A stretch of DNA of 64,000 nucleotides from Variovorax brevis (GTDB lineage: Bacteria > Pseudomonadota > Gammaproteobacteria > Burkholderiales > Burkholderiaceae_C). Positions 34,890-43,448 of this stretch are shown piece by piece. The notes under the pieces are model-generated. The model was not told the origin of the DNA. It was given only the letters and a program-made list of their open reading frames with translations, and made no database searches. Position numbers and translations under genes: made by a program. Where the stretch lies: NCBI RefSeq assembly GCF_030317105.1, contig NZ_JASZYG010000001.1, forward strand, positions 372,001 through 436,000, in the 5' to 3' direction. Positions within the stretch are counted from its first letter, which is position 1. Every line of letters starts with the position of its first letter.

Positions 34890-36167
34890 ATGAGCCACAC
34901 TGCAAGCAATGACCATGGGCAAACGGTGAAGATCGTCGTCGTCACCTACGGAACCGAAGGCGATACCCGCCCACTTGCGGCGCTGTGCCGGGCCCTCATG
35001 GATGCAGGCCACCAGGTCCTGCTCCTTGCCGACGCTTCGACGCTTGGGTCGGCGACGGGGTTGGGCATTCCCTCGCAGGCGCTGTCCGGCGACATTCGAA
35101 CAGCCCTCCAGCCCAAGGCGAAACTTTCAGGCTCGAGTGGCAAGAAGGGCGGGTTCACCAATGCCGCAAAAGCGCTTGCTGAACTGGCCAATGCGAACAC
35201 CGCCGCGTGGATGCGGGAAGTGGCCGATGCGACGGCGGGCTGCGATGTCATCATGGCATCGGCGCTGGCCGCGTTCGTGGCCTTGTCGGTCGCCGAATAT
35301 CGGGGCATTCCCGCCATCGGCACGGGCTTCATCCCCATCACGCCGACCGCCGATTTCCCGTCGCCATTTCTGCCGCCTGGCTTGGTCCCGCGCGTCCTGA
35401 ACCGATCCAGCCACCGCCTCGTCAATGAACTGGTCTGGCGGACCTTGCGAAAGACGACCAACGCGGCGCGCGCCAGCGTCTGTGGCCTGCCTGCGCGTGC
35501 GCACGTCTGGACAGACCACCCCATGCTGTACGGCGTGTCCCCCGCACTGATCGCTCAACCGCAGGACTGGCCACCGAATGCCCTGGCCTGCGGCCAGTGG
35601 GCGCTGCCTGATCCTCAATGGTCGCCGCCGCCGGAGCTCGAAGCGTTTCTGGCATCCGGCGAACCTCCCGTCTACGTCGGTTTCGGAAGCATGGCCGGCC
35701 TGGACCCGCACCGAACGACTGAAGCGCTGATCGCTGCAGTCGATGGAAGGCGCGCCTTGTTCTACCCCGGTTGGAGCGGTGTGGAGCCTCCCAGTCTTCC
35801 AGACAACGTCTTTGTCGTCGGTGACACACCCCACACATGGCTCTTCCCGCGGACGTCCATGGTGGTTCATCACGGCGGGTCGGGGACCTCCCATAGCGCA
35901 GCGCGAGCCGGCAAGCCGTCGGTCGTGGTGCCCTTCGCCGGGGATCAATTCTTCTGGGCGGATCGCCTTCGCCGTCTTGGTGTGGCGGACAGGCCAGTGA
36001 ACGCCAGGAAGATGGACCGTTCGGAGATCATGCGATGCATCGCCTTCGCCGAACGGGACGAGGTCCGCGCGCAAGCGATCGAACTGGGAAGCCGGATGTC
36101 CGGGGAAGAAGGGCTGGGGAGCGCGGTCCTCGCAGTCGAGCGACTGGTAGCCGCTGGGGTGAAGTGA
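34890..36167 (+). CDS. UGT-type glycosyltransferase (GT1 family)
   Basis: 425 residues. The N-terminal strand VKIVVVTYGTEGDTRPLAALCRAL is the GT1/sterol-glucosyltransferase start, and the C-terminal nucleotide-sugar site reads HHGGSGTSHSAARAGKPSVVVPFAGDQFFWA, matching the family donor-binding motif. It resembles UGT80/rhamnosyltransferase-like enzymes acting on hydrophobic acceptors. Start ATG 34890 is chosen; GTG at 34926, directly at the first strand, is possible. It is transcribed divergently from the GMC operon. Its stop is close to the IS remnant. Acceptor unknown. Confidence 0.83.
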   Translation: MSHTASNDHGQTVKIVVVTYGTEGDTRPLAALCRALMDAGHQVLLLADASTLGSATGLGIPSQALSGDIRTALQPKAKLSGSSGKKGGFTNAAKALAELANANTAAWMREVADATAGCDVIMASALAAFVALSVAEYRGIPAIGTGFIPITPTADFPSPFLPPGLVPRVLNRSSHRLVNELVWRTLRKTTNAARASVCGLPARAHVWTDHPMLYGVSPALIAQPQDWPPNALACGQWALPDPQWSPPPELEAFLASGEPPVYVGFGSMAGLDPHRTTEALIAAVDGRRALFYPGWSGVEPPSLPDNVFVVGDTPHTWLFPRTSMVVHHGGSGTSHSAARAGKPSVVVPFAGDQFFWADRLRRLGVADRPVNARKMDRSEIMRCIAFAERDEVRAQAIELGSRMSGEEGLGSAVLAVERLVAAGVK

Positions 36168-36315
36168 TCGCTGGAAGGCAGCGGCGCCAGCGGAAGCGGT
36201 CGTAGACTCAAGAATGGCGGCCGGCTCAAATCGGCCACAAGCCGTCATGGAGTGGGGCCGCCCCGCGCGGCCGAGGTGGACCTGAAAGCAGCCATGAGGC
36301 CTACGCGACGGGCTT

Positions 36316-37090
36316 GGTTCTGTCGCGGTAACGACGCACGGTAAGCTGCGGCGAGATAAAAAATAAAGCCCTGCGATGATCGGCTCTCTGCACAAGATGA
36401 TCATGCGGATGCATTACCCGCTGGAGGTGATGCTGACTTCCGTACGTTGGTACGCCACCTATCCGCTGAGCCTGCGCCACATCGAGGAGATGATGGCCGA
36501 GCGCGGCGTATTCGTCGATCACGCGACGGTTCATTGCTGGTCAATCAAGATCCTGCCTGTGCGGGCCGCGGTCTTTCGGCGACGCAAGCGAGCGGTGGCG
36601 ATGAGCTGGCGCATGGACGAAACCTATACTAAGGTCGCGGGCCAATGGAAGTACCTGTATCGAGCGGTCGACCGTGACGGTCATACATGCAGCCGCACGA
36701 TGCATTTTCGAACAGGCCATCGGTTTGCATGGTGCGCCTGAGAAAGTCACCTTCGACAGAAGCGGTGCTAACGGGGCCGCCATCCAGAGCATTCAAGCCG
36801 ACTCCGGTGCGCCCATCGAGATGCGCCAGTCGAAGTACCTCAACAACACGTCGAACAAGACCATCGGGCCGTCAAACGCATCGTGCGGCCGACGCTCGGC
36901 TTCAAGTCATTCCGATCCGCACGAGCGCTCATTGCCGGCATCGAGACCATGTACATGATCATGAAGGGGCAGATGGACTGCCTCGAAGGCCAAGCCTCGT
37001 CCGCAGCAACGAAGTTCTACTCGCTCGCTTTCTCAGCGAAACGGCACGACGCGAACTTGCTCGGCCCGGCACTGCGACTGCGACAGAATC
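36316..37090 (+). mobile_element. Decayed IS6-family insertion sequence (relic A)
   Basis: 775 bases bounded by imperfect terminal inverted repeats: GGTTCTGTCGCGGT at 36316-36329 and ACTGCGACAGAATC at 37077-37090 (12 of 14 positions match as inverted repeats). Inside is a broken IS6-type transposase. The size is close to that of intact IS6 elements (about 0.8 kb). No 8-base target duplication is evident (ACGGGCTT before, GCGCAGAG after). Confidence 0.75.
36376..36980 (+). pseudogene. IS6-family transposase, frameshifted and internally deleted
   Basis: The first frame (from 36376) gives RWYATYPLSLRHIEEMMAER, WSIKILPVRAAVFRRRKR and WRMDETYTKVAGQWKYLYRA, the N-terminal half with the first catalytic Asp of the DDE triad. 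After DRDGH the frame shifts with loss of roughly ten residues. HGAPEKVTFDRSGAN, with the second Asp, and QSKYLNN follow. Another shift occurs before EQDHR (third catalytic residue) and RPTLGFKSFRSARALIAGIE. Catalytic residues survive, but the reading frame is broken at least twice, so it is inactive. Confidence 0.82.
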
Positions 37091-37124
37091 GCGCAGAGCC
37101 CTCGCTGGAAAGACACGCGGTTGC

Positions 37125-37401
37125 GATCGTCGTGCTAGCTGAACAACATGGTGGGGCAGGACCATCGAGGTGTGAAGTCGCGCATCAAGCCGATGCTGGG
37201 CTTCAAGGTCTTCGATCGCGCGGCCGTCACGATCGCCGGCGTCGAACTGCTGCATCGCATCCGCAAAGGCCAGTTCAATGTCGGCAAGCTGCGTCTTCGA
37301 GGCCAAGCCGCGCCTGCAGTTTGGAATGCCATACTTTCTGCCTGAACCGTCCAGCACTCTCGCCGTGTCAAGCGGCCACGATCAATTTTTGCGCCAGAGC
37401 C
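37125..37401 (+). mobile_element. 3' remnant of a second IS6-family element (relic B)
   Basis: The + strand from about 37137 reads LNNMVGQDHRGVKSRIKPMLGFKVF and then AAVTIAGVELLHRIRKGQFN, the C-terminal part of an IS6 transposase different from relic A (GLHG-GQFN rather than the GIE-KGQM type). It ends with a terminal repeat at 37380-37401. Its reverse complement, GGCTCTGGCGCAAAAATTGA plus TC, is found perfectly at 42619-42640. The 5' two-thirds of the element are missing. Confidence 0.75.
37380..37401 (-). repeat. IS6-type terminal inverted repeat, left member of the pair
   Basis: 22 bases, the perfect reverse complement of 42619-42640. It is the outer end of relic B and defines the left boundary of the 5.2-kb four-gene segment. 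Confidence 0.85.
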
Positions 37402-37504
37402 CCGCTGTGCGGGTGGCTTCACTTTGGCCCGCTCTCGGTTGCCTTGGCTCGTGCAGCCCGGCATCGAACACCACAAAGCTCGCATCTACGTTTTGAGGCG
37501 CCCA

Positions 37505-39559
37505 TTACGTTGACTCCCCCAGGAGCTCTGGAAGCGTGAACGCAAACTTCGAGCCCATCCCAGGCGCACTCTCAAGGTGGATCGCCCCGCCATGGAGTTC
37601 GACGAAGCGTTTCGCAAGCGCAAGGCCCAGCCCCGTGCCTTCGGACTTCCGGAGCTGATCGCTCCTAACCTGGCGGAATTCCTCGAACACCAGTGCCTGC
37701 TGGTCCGGCGCAATGCCGATGCCGTTGTCGATCACCGCGATCTCGACTTCGCTGCCTTCAACGCCTTGCAGGCGCCTGGCGCGCAGGGTCACGCTGCCGC
37801 CAACGGGGGTGAACTTGACCGCATTTGACAACAGGTTTACCACCACCTGCATGATCTTGCGCTGGTCGGCCACCCAGTCGCCCAAGTTGCCGGCCGCGTC
37901 GAGCGACAGCGTCAAACCATTGCGGGTGACACGCTCTCGCACCAGCATCGCTGCGCTGTTGAGCGTTTCGTGGATGTCAAAGCGCGTGAGGTTCAGCTCC
38001 ATGCGGCCGGCCTCGATCTTCGACAGGTCGAGCACGTCGTTGATGAGGCTCAGCAGATGGTGCCCCGAGCTGTGGATGTCGCGCAAATACTCGAGTTGCT
38101 TGTCGTTGACCTCGCCGACCATGCGCTCGATCAGCACTTCGGAGAAGCCGATGATGGCATTGAGGGGCGTGCGCAGTTCGTGCGACATCGCGGCCAGGAA
38201 CTCCGACTTGTGCCGGTTCGCCGCTTCGATCTGCCTGCTCTTGTCCTGGATTTCGTGGAACTGGCGCGAGTTCTGGATGGCGATCGCCGCCTGGTCGGCG
38301 AAGGTTTTCAGGAGAGCGACCTCCTTGTCGTCGAACGGGTGCAACTCGTCACGCGTGACGATGATCGCACCGACGCCCCTTTCTTCCCAAAACATCGGCG
38401 CTGCAACAAAGGCGCGCGCTCCCCCTTGCGCGGCGACCCGCCTGGTAATCTCCGGTGCACGTTCGTCGGACACGACGTTGTCGAATCGAACAACGCACCG
38501 CTCGGCAATCGCACGGGCCGTCGACGTTGAATCAAGCGGCATGGGAAAACTGTCAGCGATGAATTTTCGGCTCTCGGGCGTACCGCTATACGCGACCATG
38601 TGAAGCAAACCATCTGACCCGATCAGGTTGATCTGCGACGATTCGGCGTGAAGCAATCGCTCGCCAGACTGTGCGATGTGGTCGAAGACCGGCTGCGCGT
38701 CGGCGACCGAACTGCTGATGACCTGCAGTACTTCCGCGGTGGCCGCGAGCCGCTCGTACAGGCGCCCCAAGTCGTCGCTCATGTGATTCAGGTTGCCGGC
38801 CAAAGCCCCCAACTCGTCGCGGTTGGGCACCTGCAACTTACTTGTGAAGTCTCCGGCGGCGATCTGATCGAAGCGCTCACCCATCAGCTTCAGCGGGTCG
38901 ATCAACGACAACGAGATCGCATAGCCCAGCCCCAGCGCAAGGACAATGCTGCCTACCGCAAAAGCCACCACCCAGCGCCGCGAGGCCGTGTAGCCGTCAT
39001 GGGTTTCGTCAATGCGCGCCAGCATGTCGGCCTCGGCCTTGTTGACGAGTTCATTCGTCAGGCGCTCGAGCCGTTCGGCATGCGGCCCCGCACGTTCAAG
39101 CTGCGCCATTCGTCCTTCCGTCACCTTGCCGGCGCGGACCAGCGCGATCACTTCGCCTACCGCGGTGGTGAAGCCGTCGTATTCAAGGCGCACGCGCTGT
39201 AGCACCTCAACTTCGTCCTTTGCAACGAACATCAACCGGTCGAGGTCGTAGCCGAACTGGTCGAGTTGGCGCAGCGTCGCGTCCAGCGTGGCCGGCTCGG
39301 GCGCCAGCATCGCCGTGGCCACGCTGAACAACTGCGAGGTGGTGCTGTGCTGCATCTGCCGGTATGCCGCGATCTTGCGTTGCAGTTGAACGAACTCTTC
39401 GGCGCGCTGGTTAAGCCGACCCAGTTCGGCGAGGCTGACCGCACCGATCGCGATCAACAGCCCCACGATGGCAAGAAACGCCACCAGCAGCTTGGTGTGC
39501 ACCGTGGCCGGCGCTCGCGCGACGGCCATGGGCAGCCAGCGAAGCAAGGGTGCAATCAT
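37505..39559 (-). CDS. Sensor histidine kinase with HAMP and GAF domains (orphan)
   Basis: 684-residue inner-membrane kinase. Membrane segments at about 22-45 and 196-218 enclose a helical periplasmic sensor of about 150 residues. HAMP covers about 219-271, GAF about 280-432, a short coiled coil follows, then HisKA with the phospho-acceptor His460 in SHELRTPLNAI and a HATPase domain (N-box LLSNAVKF, G-boxes DNGIGIAP and GTGLGLAL). No response regulator is adjacent. It is the last gene of the four-gene operon, 24 bases after the SCO1-like gene. Input may come from the periplasmic proteins encoded upstream (inference). Confidence 0.9.
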   Translation of the reverse strand: MIAPLLRWLPMAVARAPATVHTKLLVAFLAIVGLLIAIGAVSLAELGRLNQRAEEFVQLQRKIAAYRQMQHSTTSQLFSVATAMLAPEPATLDATLRQLDQFGYDLDRLMFVAKDEVEVLQRVRLEYDGFTTAVGEVIALVRAGKVTEGRMAQLERAGPHAERLERLTNELVNKAEADMLARIDETHDGYTASRRWVVAFAVGSIVLALGLGYAISLSLIDPLKLMGERFDQIAAGDFTSKLQVPNRDELGALAGNLNHMSDDLGRLYERLAATAEVLQVISSSVADAQPVFDHIAQSGERLLHAESSQINLIGSDGLLHMVAYSGTPESRKFIADSFPMPLDSTSTARAIAERCVVRFDNVVSDERAPEITRRVAAQGGARAFVAAPMFWEERGVGAIIVTRDELHPFDDKEVALLKTFADQAAIAIQNSRQFHEIQDKSRQIEAANRHKSEFLAAMSHELRTPLNAIIGFSEVLIERMVGEVNDKQLEYLRDIHSSGHHLLSLINDVLDLSKIEAGRMELNLTRFDIHETLNSAAMLVRERVTRNGLTLSLDAAGNLGDWVADQRKIMQVVVNLLSNAVKFTPVGGSVTLRARRLQGVEGSEVEIAVIDNGIGIAPDQQALVFEEFRQVRSDQLRKSEGTGLGLALAKRFVELHGGAIHLESAPGMGSKFAFTLPELLGEST

Positions 39560-39583
39560 GGGGTTTCACGGCATCGGCGCAAG

Positions 39584-40174
39584 TCACTCACTCGACAGCA
39601 TCTGGAGGTCTCGCTGCATTTCCCGCGGGTCGAAGTGCGTGCCCATGTATTGCACGCGCAGCATGCCGGCGCGGTCGATCAGCGACGTCAGGAACAGGTG
39701 ATCGACACCCCCATTGTCTGCCGCCTTCGCATACGCGCCATAGCGTCGCACCACCTCGTCAATGCCCTTGGGGGCTCCGGTCAGGAAATACCAGCCTGGC
39801 ATGTCAACCCCGAATGCTGCCGCATAGCTGCGCAAACGCGCCGGCGTGTCGTTCAACGGGTCGACTGTAATGGCCACGAACGCGTACCGTGTGTCGAACT
39901 CGCCGCCCAGGCCGCGCCCGACCTCGGCAAGCTTGGCCGTGAGAATCGGGCAGCTCGCGCTGCAGGTTGTGAACACGAAGGTGACCAACAAGACCTTTCC
40001 GCGCAGATCGGCGAGCGCAACGCGAGGGCCCTTTGCAGACTCCAGTGCGAAAGGCGGTGCCGGGCCGAGCATGGGCAGGCGCTCGTCGACGGTGCTTGGC
40101 GCGGCGTGTGCGATCAGCGACCCCGCCAACAGAGACGAGATCGCCAAGGCAACGCTGGCCGCGGCATTCCTCAC
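39584..40174 (-). CDS. SCO1/SenC family periplasmic protein
   Basis: 196 residues. The signal (core SVALAISSLLAGSLIAHA) precedes a thioredoxin fold with the copper-binding Cys71-x3-Cys75 (TTCSASCP) and the distal His159 in GVDHLFL, the full SCO metal site. SCO proteins deliver copper to cytochrome oxidase CuA or act as redox sensors. No oxidase genes are nearby, so a redox or copper role for the neighbouring genes is more likely here than oxidase assembly. Its start overlaps the upstream binding-protein stop by four bases. Confidence 0.88.
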   Translation of the reverse strand: MRNAAASVALAISSLLAGSLIAHAAPSTVDERLPMLGPAPPFALESAKGPRVALADLRGKVLLVTFVFTTCSASCPILTAKLAEVGRGLGGEFDTRYAFVAITVDPLNDTPARLRSYAAAFGVDMPGWYFLTGAPKGIDEVVRRYGAYAKAADNGGVDHLFLTSLIDRAGMLRVQYMGTHFDPREMQRDLQMLSSE

Positions 40175-41205
40175 GCCTTCAACTCCCGCTTCAGTTCATC
40201 CAGAAACCGCCAGTCCGTAGCTTCCGCAATGAGCTTTTGCGGCGTGGACTTGATCAGGCCGACGTCGCGCAGGCGCAATGCGTGAAAGCGCAAGGTGTCT
40301 TCTGGGTTGGCGGTGCGGTAGTCATAGTTGAGCTTCTTCAGCGCTTCGAGCCCGATGTCATACCGCGGCTCGTAGCCGTGGTCGCGCAGGTAGCCCGCCG
40401 CCTGTTGCGGCGAGGCCTTGCACAGGTCGACGGCCTTCAAGATCGCGCGCAGCACGTGTTTTGTCGCCACTGGGTTGCGCTGGAGGTAGTCGCGGTTCGC
40501 GCCGATCATGCAGCAGTAGTACTGCGACCAAGGCCGATCAACGTTGGTGTCTAACAGCACTTGGCCGACCTTCCGCGCGCGCAACTCCTGCGGCTCAGGA
40601 GGAAAGGCAAGGAACGCGTCGGCCCGCTTGTCGATGAACGTGTTCATCGCGCTTTCGCCGGGGCGGGCCAGCCAGGTGACGTCTTTCGGGTTGAGGCCCG
40701 CATACGAAAGCATGCTGGACAGCAGGATTTGGTCGCCCCCCATGTACTTCTCGCAGACAAGCGTCTTGCCCTTCAAATCGCTCAGCTTTCGCATGCTCCC
40801 GTGGCCGAACAGTTCCCAACAGCCCAGATGCACGCCTGCCAGCAATACCACACGCTTGCCCGCATCAAGCACCGGCAGGAAGCCGGTTGTGTACCACATG
40901 GAGATGTCGGCCTCGCCGCCCGCCAGCGCGTCCGGGCCGGCGCGCGTACCCAGCGGAAGGTATTGGACACTGCTGAACCCCTCCATGCGCAGCAGTTCGC
41001 CGGCCAGGTATTGCGGCGCAACACAGATCGACGGCGAATGGCAAAAGCGCACGCTGCCCGTTTCGGGCGGCGAGTCGGCGACGGCCGCGCGGTGTTGAAG
41101 CCCCACCAAGGCAACCGCTGCGAGGGCGGATGCACGTTCGAGAAGTCCTCGGCGGCTCGGTCCCGGCGACATGATCTTGTCCATGATGTTTGCCCGGTTC
41201 TGCAT
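40171..41205 (-). CDS. NMT1/SsuA-like ABC transporter substrate-binding protein (orphan)
   Basis: 344 residues. The N-terminus carries a twin-arginine-like SRRGLLERASALAAVALVG signal. The mature part has VRFCHSPSICVAPQYLAGELLRM, GGEADISMWYTTGFLPVL, and LKGKTLVCEKYMGGDQILLSSMLSY, which fits the NMT1/ThiY/SsuA class (nitrate, sulfonate or pyrimidine precursors). No permease or ATPase is encoded here, and the operon ends in a kinase, so it may act as a ligand sensor rather than in transport. Alternative starts at 41184 and 41172 exist. Confidence 0.82.
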   Translation of the reverse strand: MQNRANIMDKIMSPGPSRRGLLERASALAAVALVGLQHRAAVADSPPETGSVRFCHSPSICVAPQYLAGELLRMEGFSSVQYLPLGTRAGPDALAGGEADISMWYTTGFLPVLDAGKRVVLLAGVHLGCWELFGHGSMRKLSDLKGKTLVCEKYMGGDQILLSSMLSYAGLNPKDVTWLARPGESAMNTFIDKRADAFLAFPPEPQELRARKVGQVLLDTNVDRPWSQYYCCMIGANRDYLQRNPVATKHVLRAILKAVDLCKASPQQAAGYLRDHGYEPRYDIGLEALKKLNYDYRTANPEDTLRFHALRLRDVGLIKSTPQKLIAEATDWRFLDELKRELKA

Positions 41206-41213
41206 GGTTCGTA

Positions 41214-42326
41214 TCAGCGACCGGCGGTCTTGCTCGCCGTCAACTCGGCCAGGAAGGCCTTCATCGCGAGGCTCATGGCCACGGTGGCCTGCGGGTCGGC
41301 TCCATACCAGATGGTGTGGCCGGCTGTGGAGTCGATGGCGACGGCGCGCGCCTTCGGGATCATCTTGACCTCGGCGGCAATGTTTTGCGGCGGGACAAGT
41401 TGATCTTGCAACGAATGGATGAAGAGGGACTTTGCCTTGATCGAACCCAAGGCCGCCTCTGCGCTGCCGTTGAAGCCCGGCGTGTCACCGATGCCGTCAA
41501 ACGATCGGTACATGTAGAAGAGGTCGCGGGTATCCTGGACATCCAGATAGTAGGCCCCCATCGCCACGCGCCATCGCTGGTAGGCCTCAGCGGTATCGAG
41601 GTGCTGCTCCCACCACTCGCGGCTGTAGAAGTTGCTGGTGAGCACGGAGAGCGATTGCGTTGCGCAGTTCTTCGGGTTCTCGTCATAGTTTCCCCCGTTC
41701 CAACCCGTGCAGGACTCGATCATCGAGATCATCAGCGGCCAGAAAAAGCGGCTCCCGCTGCTGGAGATATTGCTGCCACCGACGATTGGAACGATGCCAT
41801 CCATGAAGTCGGGGTAGCTCACCGCGAACTGGACGCTGTACTTTCCCCCCGACGAGATCCCGGTCACTGCGAGCAGGTGCGAAATGCCGAGCCCTTCCGT
41901 CACGAGCTTGTACTGCGCCTTCACCATGTCGCGGCCGGTGTACTGCGGGAACGCCATCTTCAGCCCGCTGTTGGTCGGGCTCGTCGAATGCTCGTAGCTG
42001 GTCTGCGTAGCGCCGAGCGAGTCGGTGCAGATGATGAAGAACTTGTCGGTGTCCAAGGCCCGGCCCGGTCCGATGTGATGGTCGATGTTGTGATGGTTGC
42101 CGCCAAACCCGTGCAGGAACAGGATGGCGTTGTCCTTCGCGGCGTTGAGCTTGCCGTGGGTGACATAGCTCATCTTCAGGTTCGGGATCACAGCGCCGTT
42201 TTCGAGCTTGAGCTCGCCAAGCTGGGCCATCTGGTGCGGTGGTTGGTCCTCCCAGTGGGCGCTGGCCAAGCTCGCCGCGCCGAGTGCCAGCCCGAAGACC
42301 GCACACAGCTTCCACAGCGCTTTCAT
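41214..42326 (-). CDS. Secreted MetX-like alpha/beta hydrolase
   Basis: 370 residues. The N-terminal signal (core LCAVFGLALGAASLASA) is unusual, since homoserine O-acetyltransferase (MetX) relatives are cytoplasmic. The body matches the MetX fold: LLHGFGG-like ILFLHGFGGNHHNIDHHIGP, DTDKFFIICTDSLGATQTS, nucleophile elbow Gly156-Ile-Ser158-Ser-Gly160, and catalytic His337 in TAGHTIW. Start 42326 follows AAAGGAGC. Likely a periplasmic esterase, acyltransferase or haloperoxidase-like hydrolase; the frame's long N-terminal extension is not supported. First gene of the four-gene operon. Confidence 0.82.
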   Translation of the reverse strand: MKALWKLCAVFGLALGAASLASAHWEDQPPHQMAQLGELKLENGAVIPNLKMSYVTHGKLNAAKDNAILFLHGFGGNHHNIDHHIGPGRALDTDKFFIICTDSLGATQTSYEHSTSPTNSGLKMAFPQYTGRDMVKAQYKLVTEGLGISHLLAVTGISSGGKYSVQFAVSYPDFMDGIVPIVGGSNISSSGSRFFWPLMISMIESCTGWNGGNYDENPKNCATQSLSVLTSNFYSREWWEQHLDTAEAYQRWRVAMGAYYLDVQDTRDLFYMYRSFDGIGDTPGFNGSAEAALGSIKAKSLFIHSLQDQLVPPQNIAAEVKMIPKARAVAIDSTAGHTIWYGADPQATVAMSLAMKAFLAELTASKTAGR

Positions 42327-42618
42327 CACTTCGCTCCTTTTCGAGCTCAGGACGGGATCATTGGCAGATTCAATGCTGAAAGATACTGCCGTGCGCGATG
42401 CATGTCGAGCAGTGCTCCACTTTGTTCGCCCGTCGTCCCTCAGCGGCGGGATTTGGAAGCCTTGTCGTAAGCGATTGGCCGCCGGTTCCTTTGGCGTGTG
42501 CGCTGTCGACCAGCCTTGCACGAACGCTCGCCGAGACCGGTGTTGACCTCAAGCCGCAGTGACTTTCCCGGCCTGCGCCAAGGCGTTTCGCATCGTGGCA
42601 GTTATACGGTTCTCCGGA
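42327..42618. other. 292-base upstream region of the hydrolase-SBP-SCO1-kinase operon
   Basis: No gene is seen. It must carry the promoter of the minus-strand operon and ends at the IS terminal repeat at 42619. Confidence 0.4.
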
Positions 42619-42640
42619 GGCTCTGGCGCAAAAATTGATC
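42619..42640 (+). repeat. IS6-type terminal inverted repeat, right member of the pair
   Basis: GGCTCTGGCGCAAAAATTGA plus TC, the exact reverse complement of 37380-37401. It looks like the left end of another IS6-family element whose body would extend to the right. No transposase sequence follows, so the rest has been deleted or replaced. Confidence 0.8.
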
Positions 42641-43126
42641 CTGCATAGCGTGAATGACCTGGCGTTGCCGGTGCAGGCAATAGGCGATACTGACGCCGCC
42701 ACTCGTTGTGTACTTGGTGTCGGGTGTCATCGGTGTCACCCGCGCCGACTCTGCACGCAGCGGCGTGCGACAAGGACGCAATTCTGCGGATGCGTCAATC
42801 TCAGCAAACAGTGAATCGGCGTACATCGAGATCCGGAGACGGCCTGCCGCCAGGCACCGCGAACATGGAAGCTTTATCTCCTCGCGCCATTGTGCTCCGG
42901 CCTGCGCCAGGGCGCCATGGCCAAAATGGGGAAACCGAAATTCCGGCGAAAGTTTCCGAGTCCGGGCCGTCCCGAAGATGGAACGACGGCATTCTTTCGC
43001 GATATGCGGCGAAACCGGGCGTTGGCTGGTAAGCGCAACACACTGAGTTCATGCGCATCAGCATGCGCCGCTGCGGTCGGGATCGCGCTCATGCGAAGGT
43101 ACCGTGCCCATCGTTGACGAAAGCCT
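42641..43126. other. Gene-poor stretch after the IS end
   Basis: Nearly 490 bases with only short overlapping ORFs in several frames and no recognisable protein. The sequence is less GC-biased at third positions than its neighbours, consistent with non-coding or decayed DNA. Confidence 0.5.
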
Positions 43127-43448
43127 CATCAACGAGTCGGCTCGGCGCGCGCGCTCAATGCCCAGGGGGCATCCCAAATCACGCTCTATCTCGGCCAGCA
43201 TGGCTTCCAGCTGACCAGGCGTGCGACCGAAGGGGTGGTCCGGTGCGACCATCATGCGTGAATACGAACCAGCCATGATGGGTGCGGATGTGCGTTGACG
43301 GTACGTCGCCGCGAAAAGCGCACACATCGGCCCCACCCTCCGACCAGCCGAACAACGCGGCTCGCTGCGAGCCTACAGCGTCGAGCATTGCTCGAAGGTC
43401 GTCCATCCGCACCTCGAGCGCCCGGGCTGCTGCTGAGGAAGTACTCGT
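43127..43448 (-). pseudogene. Alpha/beta-hydrolase fragment, frameshifted
   Basis: One frame reads RMDDLRAMLDAVGSQRAALFGWSEGG down to about 43333, with the Ser nucleophile elbow GWSEGG. The continuation is in another frame: MCALFAATYRQRTSAPIMAGSY and DHPFGRTPGQLEAMLAEIE. Together they match the alpha/beta-hydrolase part of proteins often fused to an adenylate cyclase domain. Neither end of a complete gene is present, and the frame breaks near 43333. Confidence 0.75.

Noticed and set aside
36308..37098. 8-base target-site duplication around IS relic A
   Set aside because: ACGGGCTT on the left and GCGCAGAG on the right do not match, so no duplication can be claimed.
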